DNA from: Clostridiales bacterium
Lineage (GTDB): Bacteria; Bacillota; Sulfobacillia; UBA995
DNA: 34,309 bases
Assembly (NCBI GenBank): GCA_003517845.1
Contig: DOZU01000206.1
Location: forward strand, 1 to 34,309
Direction of reading: 5' to 3'
The position numbers and the translations under genes are program-made. Each line of letters begins with the position of its first letter. Within the stretch, counting starts at the first letter, position 1. The notes under the pieces are model-generated. The model saw only the letters and a program-made list of their open reading frames with translations, did not search any database and was not told the origin of the DNA. Shown one piece after another: positions 17,320 to 25,240 of the stretch.

Positions 17320-17496
17320 ACGGCTTCCCTCCCTGAATCGGTCAGACTGCAAGTCCATTGTAACCCCGGTCGAGGGTAGCCGGTACGGGCAGCGAATCTA
17401 AACCGGGCCGCCGATCCCTGTGCAGCCTGCCCGAGTCACCGGATTGCTTGGGCAGCCGGCACACGTCTGGGCGACAACTTTCGTGCGCCCCGGCCA

Positions 17497-17525
17497 TTGC
17501 CAAGCCCGACAATATGTCGCAAAAT
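17497..17525 (+). promoter_or_regulatory. Predicted promoter of the OPT operon with spacer palindrome
   Basis: TTGCCA (17497-17502, 5/6 match to -35), a 17-base spacer, and CAAAAT (17520-17525, 4/6 match to -10). The spacer contains a perfect dyad CGACA-ATA-TGTCG (17507-17519), so a bound regulator would directly affect polymerase. PucR is the obvious candidate by proximity. The site lies 57 bases before the transporter start. Confidence 0.5.
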
Positions 17526-17581
17526 TCGTGGTGGACCAATGATGATGAGGATGAAGCGATGACGGAGAGGGGGCATGCAGT

Positions 17582-19210
17582 TTGGAGATCGAGCAGGTTC
17601 GAGCAGGGGAACGACTGCCCGACTATGTGCCGGAGATCCCCGATCGGCACCCGTCGCTATTCGAGACTTTCCCGTTCCTCCTGAACGCGGCGCTTGCCGC
17701 GGTGGGCGCCATCGTCGGCATGCACCTCATCACCACCCTTGGCATTTCCACCAACACGTCGATCCTCGGCGCGCTGGTGGCCATCGCCATAGCCCGCGTG
17801 CCGCTGGCCGCAATCTTGCCGTTCAAGTCGGTGCAACAGCAGAATCTGATCCAGAGCACCATATCTTCAGCCACCTTCGGGGCCGCCAACTGCCTGCTGA
17901 TCCCCATCGGCATACCCTTCGTCATGGGGAGGCCCGAACTGGTAACGCCGATGCTGATCGGGGCAGCCATCGGCATGTTCTTCGGTACTACCATGCTATA
18001 CCTGCAGTTCGATTCTCGGACCTTCCCGGCCAAGGGCATCTGGCCGCCGGGAGTCGCCACCGCCGAGGCGATCATCGCCGGGGACCGCGGCGGTCGCCGC
18101 GCACTCGTACTCCTGGGCGGGACGGTCCTCGGCGCTCTGGGCGCCTACTTGCGGATACCCATGTCCGCCTTCGGCGTCGGCTTCATCGGTAACATCTGGG
18201 CGTTGAGCATGTTCGGCATCGGCCTGCTCATCCGGGGCTACAGCGTGCCCGTGGCGGGCATCAATGTGATGGCGCACTACTTGCCGCACGGCATGATGGT
18301 GGGAGCCGGCCTCATCGCCCTGGTACAGGTCGTGATGATCCTGGTTCAGGGCAAGCGGAGCCTGGCCGGTCAGACCGATGAAGAGCACACGGTGAGCGAC
18401 CGGCAGCTCGGGCGCTCCTTCGGGTACGGCTACGGGGTATTCGTGGTCGGGGCGATCGTCATGGCCATCCTGGCCGGGCTGGTGGCCGAGATGCCGGCGG
18501 CACAGTTCATTGGCTGGGTGATCTTCGCCGGGGCGGCCGCCGTAATCGGCCAGCAACTCGTCGGCCTGGCGGCCATGCACTCCGGCTGGTTCCCCGCCTT
18601 CGCCGTGGCCCTCATCTTCCTGGTCCTGAGCATCCTCATGGGGTTCCCGCCCCTGGCCAGCGCCTTCCTCGTGGGTTACGTCGCCTCGGTGAGTCCGGCT
18701 TTCGCCGACACCGGCTACGACTTCAAGGCCGGCTGGATCCTGCGGGGACAGGGTAAGAACCGGAAGTTCGAACTGGAAGGCCGCAGGGAGCAGTTCCGGG
18801 CGGAGATGCTGGGACTGGTGGTCGCCCTGGTGATGGTCATCCTGTTCTGGCGCGGCTATTTCGAGCGAGACCTGCTGCCGCCCGTGGTCCGGGTATATGC
18901 GGCGACCATCGCCGCCGGGATCGATCCGGGCGTGCTCCGCAACATAATGCTGTGGGCCATCCCCGGTGCGGTCCTGCAGGCCGTCGGCGGTCCGGCCCGA
19001 CAAATGGGGATCTTGCTGGCGACCGGCCTCTTGATCCCGAGCCCCCTGGGCGGCTGGGCGGTGCTTGCAGCCATCGCCATCCGACTCATCGCCACCAGGC
19101 TATATGGGGCTGCCGCCCAATCCTACCTCAACATCTTCGGCGCCGGGACGATCGCCGGCGACGCGCTGTTCGGGTTCTTCAACGCCATCGTCCGCATCCG
19201 GTTGCGCTGA
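17582..19210 (+). CDS. OPT-superfamily (oligopeptide/siderophore-type) transporter
   Basis: A 542-residue polytopic membrane protein with about 12-14 hydrophobic helices. N-terminal FPFLLNAALAAVGAIVG, FKSVQQQNLIQSTISSATF, and GVGFIGNIWALSMFGIGLLIRGY resemble bacterial OPT transporters, which take up peptides, glutathione-like molecules or metal chelates by proton symport. The start is TTG 17582 with GGAGAGGGGG eight bases upstream. It heads the operon with racemases, DUF917 and M29-type proteins, so it should import their substrate, probably a small peptide or modified amino acid. The exact solute is unknown. Confidence 0.87.
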   Translation: MEIEQVRAGERLPDYVPEIPDRHPSLFETFPFLLNAALAAVGAIVGMHLITTLGISTNTSILGALVAIAIARVPLAAILPFKSVQQQNLIQSTISSATFGAANCLLIPIGIPFVMGRPELVTPMLIGAAIGMFFGTTMLYLQFDSRTFPAKGIWPPGVATAEAIIAGDRGGRRALVLLGGTVLGALGAYLRIPMSAFGVGFIGNIWALSMFGIGLLIRGYSVPVAGINVMAHYLPHGMMVGAGLIALVQVVMILVQGKRSLAGQTDEEHTVSDRQLGRSFGYGYGVFVVGAIVMAILAGLVAEMPAAQFIGWVIFAGAAAVIGQQLVGLAAMHSGWFPAFAVALIFLVLSILMGFPPLASAFLVGYVASVSPAFADTGYDFKAGWILRGQGKNRKFELEGRREQFRAEMLGLVVALVMVILFWRGYFERDLLPPVVRVYAATIAAGIDPGVLRNIMLWAIPGAVLQAVGGPARQMGILLATGLLIPSPLGGWAVLAAIAIRLIATRLYGAAAQSYLNIFGAGTIAGDALFGFFNAIVRIRLR

Positions 19211-19219
19211 GCAAGGGGG

Positions 19220-19298
19220 GCCGGGAGGGGGTTCTGTCCTGAACACGCCTGTGGCTAGTTCAGGGCGGGCCCCCTCCCTGGCGTTTGAGGAGGGGGCC
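19220..19298 (+). promoter_or_regulatory. Intercistronic alternative-hairpin element covering the racemase ribosome binding site
   Basis: Between transporter and racemase, GCC-GGGAGGGGG (19220-19231) pairs with CCCCCTCCC-t-GGC (19270-19282) and CCTGAAC (19238-19244) pairs with GTTCAGG (19258-19264). The 3' arm GGCCCCCTCC (19268-19277) is also the exact complement of GGAGGGGGCC (19289-19298), the racemase ribosome binding site. The two pairings exclude each other: the upstream hairpin frees the site, the downstream one hides it. This is the logic of a translational switch, but no ligand domain is recognised. Confidence 0.5.
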
Positions 19299-19301
19299 GC
19301 A

Positions 19302-19985
19302 ATGACCGTGTCCCGCCCGTGGATCGGGCTGATTCGGGTGTTGACCACCGATGACCCCGGCGTGTTGGGCGCGCATGAGCGCCTGCTCCGTTTGGCCTAC
19401 CCGGGGCTTGCGGTGAGGACGGCCTGCATTCCCGATCAGCCGCGCGGGGTTCATGACGAGGTCTCGCTGGCGGCGGCTGCGCCGAAAGTAGCCCGACTGG
19501 CCGGGGAGTTGGCCGAGGGCGGAGCGGCCGCCGTGATCATCAGTTGCTGCGCCGATCCCGGTCTGGAGTTGTGCCGGGCTGCGGTCAGCGTGCCGGTCAT
19601 CGGTGCCGGCAGGGCGGCGGCCGCGATGGCGCTGCTCCCGGGAGGGCCGGTGGGTGTGCTCGGTCTCACGACCGAGGTCCCGCTGCCGGTTGTCCAGGTG
19701 CTGGGTCGGGCGCTGCACCGGTCGGCCGCGCCTCACGGCGTGCGGACCACCTTGGACCTCATGAAGGCGGACGCCATGGACGCCTGCATCAAGGCTGCCC
19801 GCGAGTTGAGGGCCGCGGGAGCAAGGGTGATCCTGGTGGCATGTACGGGGATGTCCACCGCCGGCGTGACCGCTCGTTTGCGCCAGGAGCTGTCGCTGCC
19901 GGTGATCGACCCGGTCCTGGCTGCCGGCGGGGCCGCCATCACGATGCTGGCTCACGAGGGGGTGATCGCCGGTTGCGCGAGTTGA
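19302..19985 (+). CDS. Asp/Glu (hydantoin)-racemase family protein 1
   Basis: A 227-residue member of the Asp/Glu/hydantoin racemase superfamily. The two catalytic cysteines of the cofactor-independent two-base mechanism are visible: Cys82 (or Cys83) in IISCCADPGL and Cys181 in LVACTGMST. It should racemise or epimerise an amino-acid-like or hydantoin substrate. ATG 19302 follows GAGGAGGGGG. A second, only distantly similar racemase lies at 21821, so the operon carries two such enzymes. Confidence 0.88.
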   Translation: MTVSRPWIGLIRVLTTDDPGVLGAHERLLRLAYPGLAVRTACIPDQPRGVHDEVSLAAAAPKVARLAGELAEGGAAAVIISCCADPGLELCRAAVSVPVIGAGRAAAAMALLPGGPVGVLGLTTEVPLPVVQVLGRALHRSAAPHGVRTTLDLMKADAMDACIKAARELRAAGARVILVACTGMSTAGVTARLRQELSLPVIDPVLAAGGAAITMLAHEGVIAGCAS

Positions 19986-21058
19986 CCCGGGCGGATGTGG
20001 AAGCGGCCGTGGTCGGCGGGGCCCTGCTGGGCGGTGGAGGCGGCGGTTGGCCGGCCGATGGGCGCCGGCTGGGAGCGCTCGCCGTCAGCATGGGTCGGCC
20101 CACGCTCGCCTCGATCGAGGAGTTGCCGGCCGATGCCCTGGTCTTCACCGTGTCCCTGGTGGGCGCGCCGGCCGCAACCGAGCGCTATCTCGAACCGATC
20201 GATCATCTGCGGGCGGTGGAACTGGCGATCGATGCCGCCGGCTGCCGGCCGGCCGCCTTCATCGCCAATGAAAACGGGGCGACGGCCACCGTAAACGGCT
20301 GGTTGCAGTCGGCCTGTCTGGGTTTGCCCGTCCTGGATGCTCCCTGTAATGGCCGGGCGCACCCGACGGGGACGATGGGGGCGATGGGTCTGCACCGGCG
20401 GGCGGGATACGTGTCGATCCAGGCCGCGGTCGGCGGCGACCACCGCCGGGACCGACACGTGGAACTGGCGGTGCGAGGTCCCTTACCCCTGGCCGATGCC
20501 CTGGTCAGGCAGGCGGCGGTGCACGCCGGCGGGCTGGTCGCGGTGGCCCGGAACCCGGTGGAGGTGGGCTACCTCAAGGAGCACGCCGCGCCCGGGGGGA
20601 TAAGCCAGGCCATCGCCGTCGGCAAGCTGCTAATCGAATCGCCTCCGGGCGAGCGGGCGGAGGCGGTGGCCAGCCGGCTCGGAGGCACGGTCGTCGCCCG
20701 GGGACGGGTGGGGTCGTACCGGCTGGAAACCCGGGGAGGATTTGACGTCGGCCGGATGGAAGTCGCATCGGACCAAGGCACTTTCCGACTGACCATATGG
20801 AACGAGTACATGACCATGGACGGACCGGGAGGACGCCTGGCGACTTTCCCCGACCTGATCGCCACGCTGGACCGCGAGGGCTGGCCGCTGATCAGCGCCG
20901 CGATCGAGGAGGGGACGGACCTCGACTTGCTGATCGCGCCGGCCGGGCGGCTGGTGCTGGGAGCGGGCATGCGCGACCCGGAACTATTTCGGCTGGTGGA
21001 GGAGGCGGTGGGCGAGCCAATGCTCGCCCATGCCTTTCCCGGATTCGGAGGTGGATGA
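19973..21058 (+). CDS. DUF917 family protein (S-methyl-thiohydantoin desulfurase-like)
   Basis: A 361-residue DUF917 protein. The glycine-rich N-terminus GGALLGGGGGGWPADGRRL and segments FIANENGATATVNG, LDAPCNGRAHPTGTMGAMGL and FPDLIATLD fit the family, which Pfam to my recollection now links with S-methyl-thiohydantoin desulfurases and proteins of hydantoin/oxoprolinase gene sets. A role on a hydantoin-like ring would suit its racemase neighbours, but is inference. TTG 19973 is preferred because GAGGGGGTGA lies seven bases upstream; it overlaps the racemase by 13 bases. TTG 19982 is the alternative. Confidence 0.85.
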   Translation: MRELTRADVEAAVVGGALLGGGGGGWPADGRRLGALAVSMGRPTLASIEELPADALVFTVSLVGAPAATERYLEPIDHLRAVELAIDAAGCRPAAFIANENGATATVNGWLQSACLGLPVLDAPCNGRAHPTGTMGAMGLHRRAGYVSIQAAVGGDHRRDRHVELAVRGPLPLADALVRQAAVHAGGLVAVARNPVEVGYLKEHAAPGGISQAIAVGKLLIESPPGERAEAVASRLGGTVVARGRVGSYRLETRGGFDVGRMEVASDQGTFRLTIWNEYMTMDGPGGRLATFPDLIATLDREGWPLISAAIEEGTDLDLLIAPAGRLVLGAGMRDPELFRLVEEAVGEPMLAHAFPGFGGG

Positions 21059-21062
21059 AGCC

Positions 21063-21824
21063 ATGGGTCTTCGGGTGATGCCGGCGCGAGAATTCGCCCC
21101 GGCATCCGCTGTCAAGCCCCTTCCCGGGCTGGCGGACCAGCCCCGGCGCATTGGCGCCATCACCATCGGCCAGTCGCCACGCGCCGACGTGATCCCCGAG
21201 ATGACGCCGTTCTTTGGCCAGGACGTCGACATCGTGGAGCGCGGACTGCTGGATGGGAGGAGTGCGCCCGAGATTCAAGCCATGAAGCCGCCGCCGGGCG
21301 AGGCGGTCCTCGTCAGCCGATTGCGGGACGGGACGGAGGTGTCCATCTCCGCCGGATGGGCCAGAGAGGCGCTGCCCGCCGCCATCGCGGAACTAGAGGA
21401 GCTGGGCTGTTACTTGATCGTGCTCCTGTGCACCGGCGAGTTTCCCGGGTTGTCTTCCCGAATACCGCTGGTCTTGCCGCAGCGGCTCCTGTTCCATACC
21501 GTCAGCGCCCTGGCGCGCGAACTGCACCTGGGCGTGATCGTGCCCTCACCCCTTCAGATATCCGGTGCCACCGCGCGGTGGCGGCCGGCGGCGGCAAGGG
21601 TCACGGCGGTCTCGGGCTCGCCTTACGGCGAAGGACGAGAGCTGGATGCCGCCGCCCGGAGGCTGGCGGTGGAGGGGGTGGACATCGTGGTCCTCGACTG
21701 CATGGGGCACGCTATGCGGCACCGGGCACTGGTCCAAGGAGTGGTCGGCCGGCCCGTGATATTGGCCCGGACGCTGGTAGCGCGGGTTCTGGGCGAACTC
21801 CTGGGAGCCGCTCCCACCCCATGA
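21063..21824 (+). CDS. AroM family protein
   Basis: A 253-residue protein with the AroM layout: IGAITIGQSPRADVIPEM, ERGLLDG, LVSRLRDGTEVSIS, LIVLLCTGEFPGL and VVLDCMGHAMRHRALV. The two cysteines (LLCTGEF and LDCMGH) sit where Asp/Glu-racemase-fold enzymes place their catalytic pair, so AroM is likely a distant racemase-fold relative. E. coli AroM has no established reaction. ATG 21063 is used; the family usually starts near IGAIT, so the first 35 or so residues are extra. It overlaps the next gene by four bases. Confidence 0.87.
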   Translation: MGLRVMPAREFAPASAVKPLPGLADQPRRIGAITIGQSPRADVIPEMTPFFGQDVDIVERGLLDGRSAPEIQAMKPPPGEAVLVSRLRDGTEVSISAGWAREALPAAIAELEELGCYLIVLLCTGEFPGLSSRIPLVLPQRLLFHTVSALARELHLGVIVPSPLQISGATARWRPAAARVTAVSGSPYGEGRELDAAARRLAVEGVDIVVLDCMGHAMRHRALVQGVVGRPVILARTLVARVLGELLGAAPTP

Positions 21825-22549
21825 CCGCTTCGATCCGGCTCAAGGTCATCGTCCCCGTCACCTTCCCGGGCTGGGACGCCGATGTGGCAGCGATCTGCCG
21901 CTCGGCGGCCGACACTGCCACGCGGATCGAAGTGGTACACCTTGCCCGGGGGCCGGCGTCGATAGAATCGATGTTCGATGAAGAGTGGGCTGCTCTCCCC
22001 ATCCTGGAAGCCGTCGCTGCGGCGGCCCGGGACTGCGACGCGGTCGTCATCTACTGCTTCGGCAATCCTGCCCTGGAGGCCGCCAAGGAGGCGGTCACCA
22101 TCCCCGTGGTCGGGCTGGGGGAGGCGGCTCAGGTGGCGGCAATGCCGCTAGGGGAGCGACTGGGCATCCTGGCTACCCTGTCCGGCACGGTCGGCCGTCA
22201 CTGGCGCAAGGCTCGAGCCTCGGGCACGGCGTCCAAGCTGGTGTCGATCCGCGCCCTGGACATCCCCGTGCTCGACCTGGGCGATTTCAGCCGGGTGCGG
22301 GAGCGGGCGCTCAGCGTGGTCGAGCGGATGGTGACGGAAGATGGCATCGACGTACTCATCCTCGGCTGCGGGTCGATGGTGAACCTGGCCCCGGCGCTGG
22401 AGCCGGCGTTCGGCTTGCCGGTGGTGGTGCCGGGACTTGCCGCCGTGAAGCTGGCGGAACTATATGCACGGGCGGGCCTTGCGCAAAGCAGGCGCGCCTA
22501 TCCCCTCCCCCGCGAGAAGGAAAGGACGGACATGCATGGACTGGATTGA
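21821..22549 (+). CDS. Asp/Glu (hydantoin)-racemase family protein 2
   Basis: A 242-residue hydantoin-racemase-like protein starting MTASIRLKVIVPV. Catalytic cysteines are Cys79 in VIYCFGNPAL and Cys183 in LILGCGSMVNLA. It begins in the ATGA overlap with AroM and ends 14 bases inside the next gene. With the first racemase and AroM, three proteins of the racemase fold are encoded within 3.3 kb, suggesting different stereocentres or substrates in one pathway. Confidence 0.9.
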   Translation: MTASIRLKVIVPVTFPGWDADVAAICRSAADTATRIEVVHLARGPASIESMFDEEWAALPILEAVAAAARDCDAVVIYCFGNPALEAAKEAVTIPVVGLGEAAQVAAMPLGERLGILATLSGTVGRHWRKARASGTASKLVSIRALDIPVLDLGDFSRVRERALSVVERMVTEDGIDVLILGCGSMVNLAPALEPAFGLPVVVPGLAAVKLAELYARAGLAQSRRAYPLPREKERTDMHGLD

Positions 22550-23579
22550 ACGCGACCGCATCGTCCCCGGGGTGGAGAACATGCTGCGCGCGAACCTCGG
22601 GCTGCGGCCCGGTGAGCGGGTGCTCGTGGTCACCGACGTGTTATCCCCGGACCGTTGGCGCGAGTATGCGAGCGGTGACCTGGAAGGGATGCTCCGCCGC
22701 TCTTATCTGGCCCGCCTGGTAACAGAGGTCGCCGCAGCATCGTTCCCCGAGAGTCGAGTAGATTTCTACGCCTTCGAAGCCACGTGCCAGTCGGGCAAGG
22801 AACCGCCCCCGCCGGCCGCCGCCAGATTCAAGGAGACGGACGTCCTGGTGGCCATCGTCTCTTTCTCCTTGAGCCACACCGCCGCCCGGGAGGAGGCATG
22901 CCGGGCAGGGGTGCGAGTTGCCAGCATGCCGCGGTTCATCCCCGAGATGTTCTACCCGGGCGGGCCGATGGCGGTGGACTACACGGCCATCGCTGCGGAG
23001 ACGGGGATGATCGCCGCGTGGCTGACCGCCGCCGACAGCGCCGCCGTACGTTCGCCGGACGGGACCGACCTTCGCTTCAGCCTGCGGGAGCGGCAAGGGT
23101 TGAACGACAACGGACTGTACACTGCCGCCGGTTCCTGGGGCAATCTGCCGGCCGGGGAAGCCTACGTTGCTCCCGTCGAAGGGTCCGCGGAGGGCCGCAT
23201 CGTGGTCCGCCGCCGGTGGTTCCCCGGGCTGGAGGAGGAGGACCTCGTCCTGTCCTTCGAGCGGGGGGAAGTGGTCAAGGTGACGGGTGGCGGTGATGTG
23301 GGCCGCAAGCTCGGTGTCTTTCTTGGTCTGGGGGGTACGGGAGGGCGCGCCCGCCGGCAGCTCGCCGAACTCGGGGTCGGCACCAACCCCAACGCCCGGC
23401 GGACGGACATCGTGCTCGAGGCGGAGAAGATCCGCGGCACGGTACACCTGGCCATCGGCGATAACAGCCACATGGGCGGACGCAACGCGGCGGACTTCCA
23501 CCAGGACTACGTCATCCCCGAGGCGGAACTCATCCTGGATGGGGTGACGCGGATGAAAGGCGGCAGGCTATTGCCGTAG
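22536..23579 (+). CDS. M29-family aminopeptidase-like metalloprotein 1
   Basis: A 347-residue protein of the leucyl aminopeptidase / aminopeptidase T (M29) superfamily, which also contains 2,5-dihydroxypyridine dioxygenases. The C-terminal metal-site segments are present: LAELGVGTNPNARR, VLEAEKIRGTVHLAIGDN and MGGRNAADFHQDYVIPEAEL, giving the expected Glu, Glu, His, His, Asp ligands. It may hydrolyse a peptide bond or act on a ring-derived product. ATG 22536 overlaps the racemase end; the upstream frame is rejected for lack of similarity. Confidence 0.85.
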   Translation: MDWIERDRIVPGVENMLRANLGLRPGERVLVVTDVLSPDRWREYASGDLEGMLRRSYLARLVTEVAAASFPESRVDFYAFEATCQSGKEPPPPAAARFKETDVLVAIVSFSLSHTAAREEACRAGVRVASMPRFIPEMFYPGGPMAVDYTAIAAETGMIAAWLTAADSAAVRSPDGTDLRFSLRERQGLNDNGLYTAAGSWGNLPAGEAYVAPVEGSAEGRIVVRRRWFPGLEEEDLVLSFERGEVVKVTGGGDVGRKLGVFLGLGGTGGRARRQLAELGVGTNPNARRTDIVLEAEKIRGTVHLAIGDNSHMGGRNAADFHQDYVIPEAELILDGVTRMKGGRLLP

Positions 23580-23623
23580 GGGCCCTGGTTGACGCGAGAT
23601 TTCTCAGGAGGGATCGGCAAGCC

Positions 23624-24688
23624 ATGGAACTGGCAACGGGGACCGAACCGCGCCCCGAGTACCTCGCATTCGAGTTGGCCGGGGCCGCTCGTAAACTGGT
23701 CGAAGGCGTCATGCTCGTCCGTCCCGGGGAGAATGTGGTCATCACCGCCGATACCGCAGCCGATTGGCGGGTGGTGGAGGCGACGGCGCAAGCCGCCCAT
23801 GCCGCCGGCGCCATCGCCACCGTCCTCCTCTATGAGACCCGGCCCACCGCGGTGGTCGAGCCACCGGCCCCGGTGGCGGCGGCGGTCGCGCGGTCCAATG
23901 TATGGATCGAGTTCGCTTACGCCTATGTGCTGCACACTCCCGCTTTCCGCGCCGCCATGACTGCCGGGTCAAGGTACATCTGCCTGACGGGCATGGACGT
24001 TCCGATGATGGTGAATACGATCGGCAGGGTGGACTACCCCCGGCTGATCGCGCTGGGCGAGACGCTCCGCGGGTTGGTGGAAGCGGCCGACGAGGTGCGA
24101 GTATCCAGCCCTGGCGGGACCGACCTGTTAGCCTACAACCGCGGCCGGAAGGTCCGGCAATCCGGCAAGTTGGCCGATACCCGCGGCGAACCGATCATGC
24201 TGGGCGGCCAGGTATCCTGGTGCCCCATGGAAGAGACCATCCAGGGACGGCTGGTGTTTGACGGCGCCCTGTGGCCTCCGATGGAACTCGGGCTGCTCCG
24301 GGAGCCGGTGACCCTGACCCTGGAGAAGGGCGCGATCGTCGCCATCGACGGCGGTAGCGAGGCGCGGACCTTCGAACGTTGGCTCCGAAGCTTCCGCGAC
24401 GAGAAGATGCTCTGGCTCGCCCACTACTCGCTCGGCTTCAATCCCGGGGTGACCCGGCCGACCGGGCGGATCGTGGAGGACGAGCGGGTGTTCGGCTGCA
24501 TCGAGTTCGGGTTCGGCAGCCAGGGAGCGCAGATCCGGGGCAAGACCTGGTCCGCCGCTTCGCACACCGACGGCGTGGTGCTCGCCCCGTCCATCTATCT
24601 CGACGGCGTTCCCTTGGAAGTGGAAGGCGCCTATGTACACCCGCAGGTCGTCGCCGCCTGCCGGGCACTGGCGCTCCCCGGATACTGA
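23624..24688 (+). CDS. M29-family aminopeptidase-like metalloprotein 2
   Basis: A 354-residue relative of the previous gene's product with the same superfamily layout (GVMLVRPGENVVITADT near 28-44; LAHYSLGFNPGVTRPTGRIV and CIEFGFGSQGA near 265-305; SHTDGVVLAPSIYLDG near 314-329). It is more like the divergent M29 group that includes NicX-type dihydroxypyridine dioxygenases, but the similarity does not decide between hydrolase and dioxygenase. ATG 23624 follows AGGAGGGA. Two paralogues in one operon suggest two successive or alternative substrates. Confidence 0.83.
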   Translation: MELATGTEPRPEYLAFELAGAARKLVEGVMLVRPGENVVITADTAADWRVVEATAQAAHAAGAIATVLLYETRPTAVVEPPAPVAAAVARSNVWIEFAYAYVLHTPAFRAAMTAGSRYICLTGMDVPMMVNTIGRVDYPRLIALGETLRGLVEAADEVRVSSPGGTDLLAYNRGRKVRQSGKLADTRGEPIMLGGQVSWCPMEETIQGRLVFDGALWPPMELGLLREPVTLTLEKGAIVAIDGGSEARTFERWLRSFRDEKMLWLAHYSLGFNPGVTRPTGRIVEDERVFGCIEFGFGSQGAQIRGKTWSAASHTDGVVLAPSIYLDGVPLEVEGAYVHPQVVAACRALALPGY

Positions 24689-24752
24689 CAGGAGGACGAA
24701 TGCGGCGCGCGTCGAAGGACCCGAGCGGGCCGAACCAGGGGAGGTAGGATAC

Positions 24753-25061
24753 ATGCCGGCGCAGAAGGGTTTCTTCGCCTCGTTGTTCGACGTCGAGTTC
24801 TCCGAGCTGATCACCCCGCGCATCATCAGGGTCGTCTTCATGATCGGGCTTGCGTTCACCGGCCTCGCCTCGCTGATGTGGACCTTGACCATGCCGCCCC
24901 TGGCGGGTGGTGCGATCCTGCTGGGCCTCATCTTCTCCGCCCTCTTGTTCCTCGCAGGGGCGATCTGCCTTCGGATCTGGCTCGAGGTCATCATGGTCGT
25001 GTTCCGCATTGCCGACGACCTGCGGGCGGTCCGAGCCTCCGGTCAAGCGCCTCGGGAATAG
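24753..25061 (+). CDS. DUF4282 small membrane protein
   Basis: A 102-residue protein with two hydrophobic segments (about 24-46 and 51-80) followed by RIWLEVIMVVFRIADDLRAVR, the tail typical of DUF4282. ATG 24753 follows GGGGAGG. Its function is unknown; it is the last gene of the transporter operon, 64 bases after the second M29-type gene, and may be only a passenger. Confidence 0.75.
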   Translation: MPAQKGFFASLFDVEFSELITPRIIRVVFMIGLAFTGLASLMWTLTMPPLAGGAILLGLIFSALLFLAGAICLRIWLEVIMVVFRIADDLRAVRASGQAPRE

Positions 25062-25094
25062 TCGAGGACTGCGCAGTAGACCGCCAGGGCCCGC

Positions 25095-25190
25095 GGGGCA
25101 CCCCGGGGCATGAAAGCGATGGGGCGCCGGGAGACCTCCTTTTCGTGGTAGGGGTGGCTCGCGATCCATTCGGAGGCAGGGACGGTTGCC
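25095..25190 (+). repeat. Dispersed intergenic repeat, copy C
   Basis: GGGGCACCCCGGGGCATGAAAGC (two substitutions from copy B) begins a block that aligns with 11011-11100 and, in its second half, with 430-477. The end hairpin of copies A and B is absent; a shorter ACGGT/ACCGT dyad follows instead. Read on the minus strand, copies B and C share the frame RRP(I/V)AF(M/L)PRG(A/T)P, with mostly third-base or conservative changes, so an origin in a coding sequence is possible. Confidence 0.65.
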
Positions 25191-25240
25191 ACGACCGTGA
25201 TTGCCGCCGCGAGCGGGACCGTGAACAGACTTCGCGGCAA

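Noticed and set aside
14753..25061. Known nicotinate/dihydroxypyridine, ergothioneine or allantoin pathway
   Set aside because: M29 members include NicX, DUF917 is linked to thiohydantoin desulfurases and PucR to purine use, but the other expected enzymes (such as urocanase-like, allantoinase or maleamate enzymes) are absent.
25043..25240. 65-codon minus-strand frame just after the radical SAM gene
   Set aside because: It lies within repeat copy C, and copies A and B are frameshifted relative to it. Without a family match I treat it as part of the repeat, though a coding ancestor is possible.
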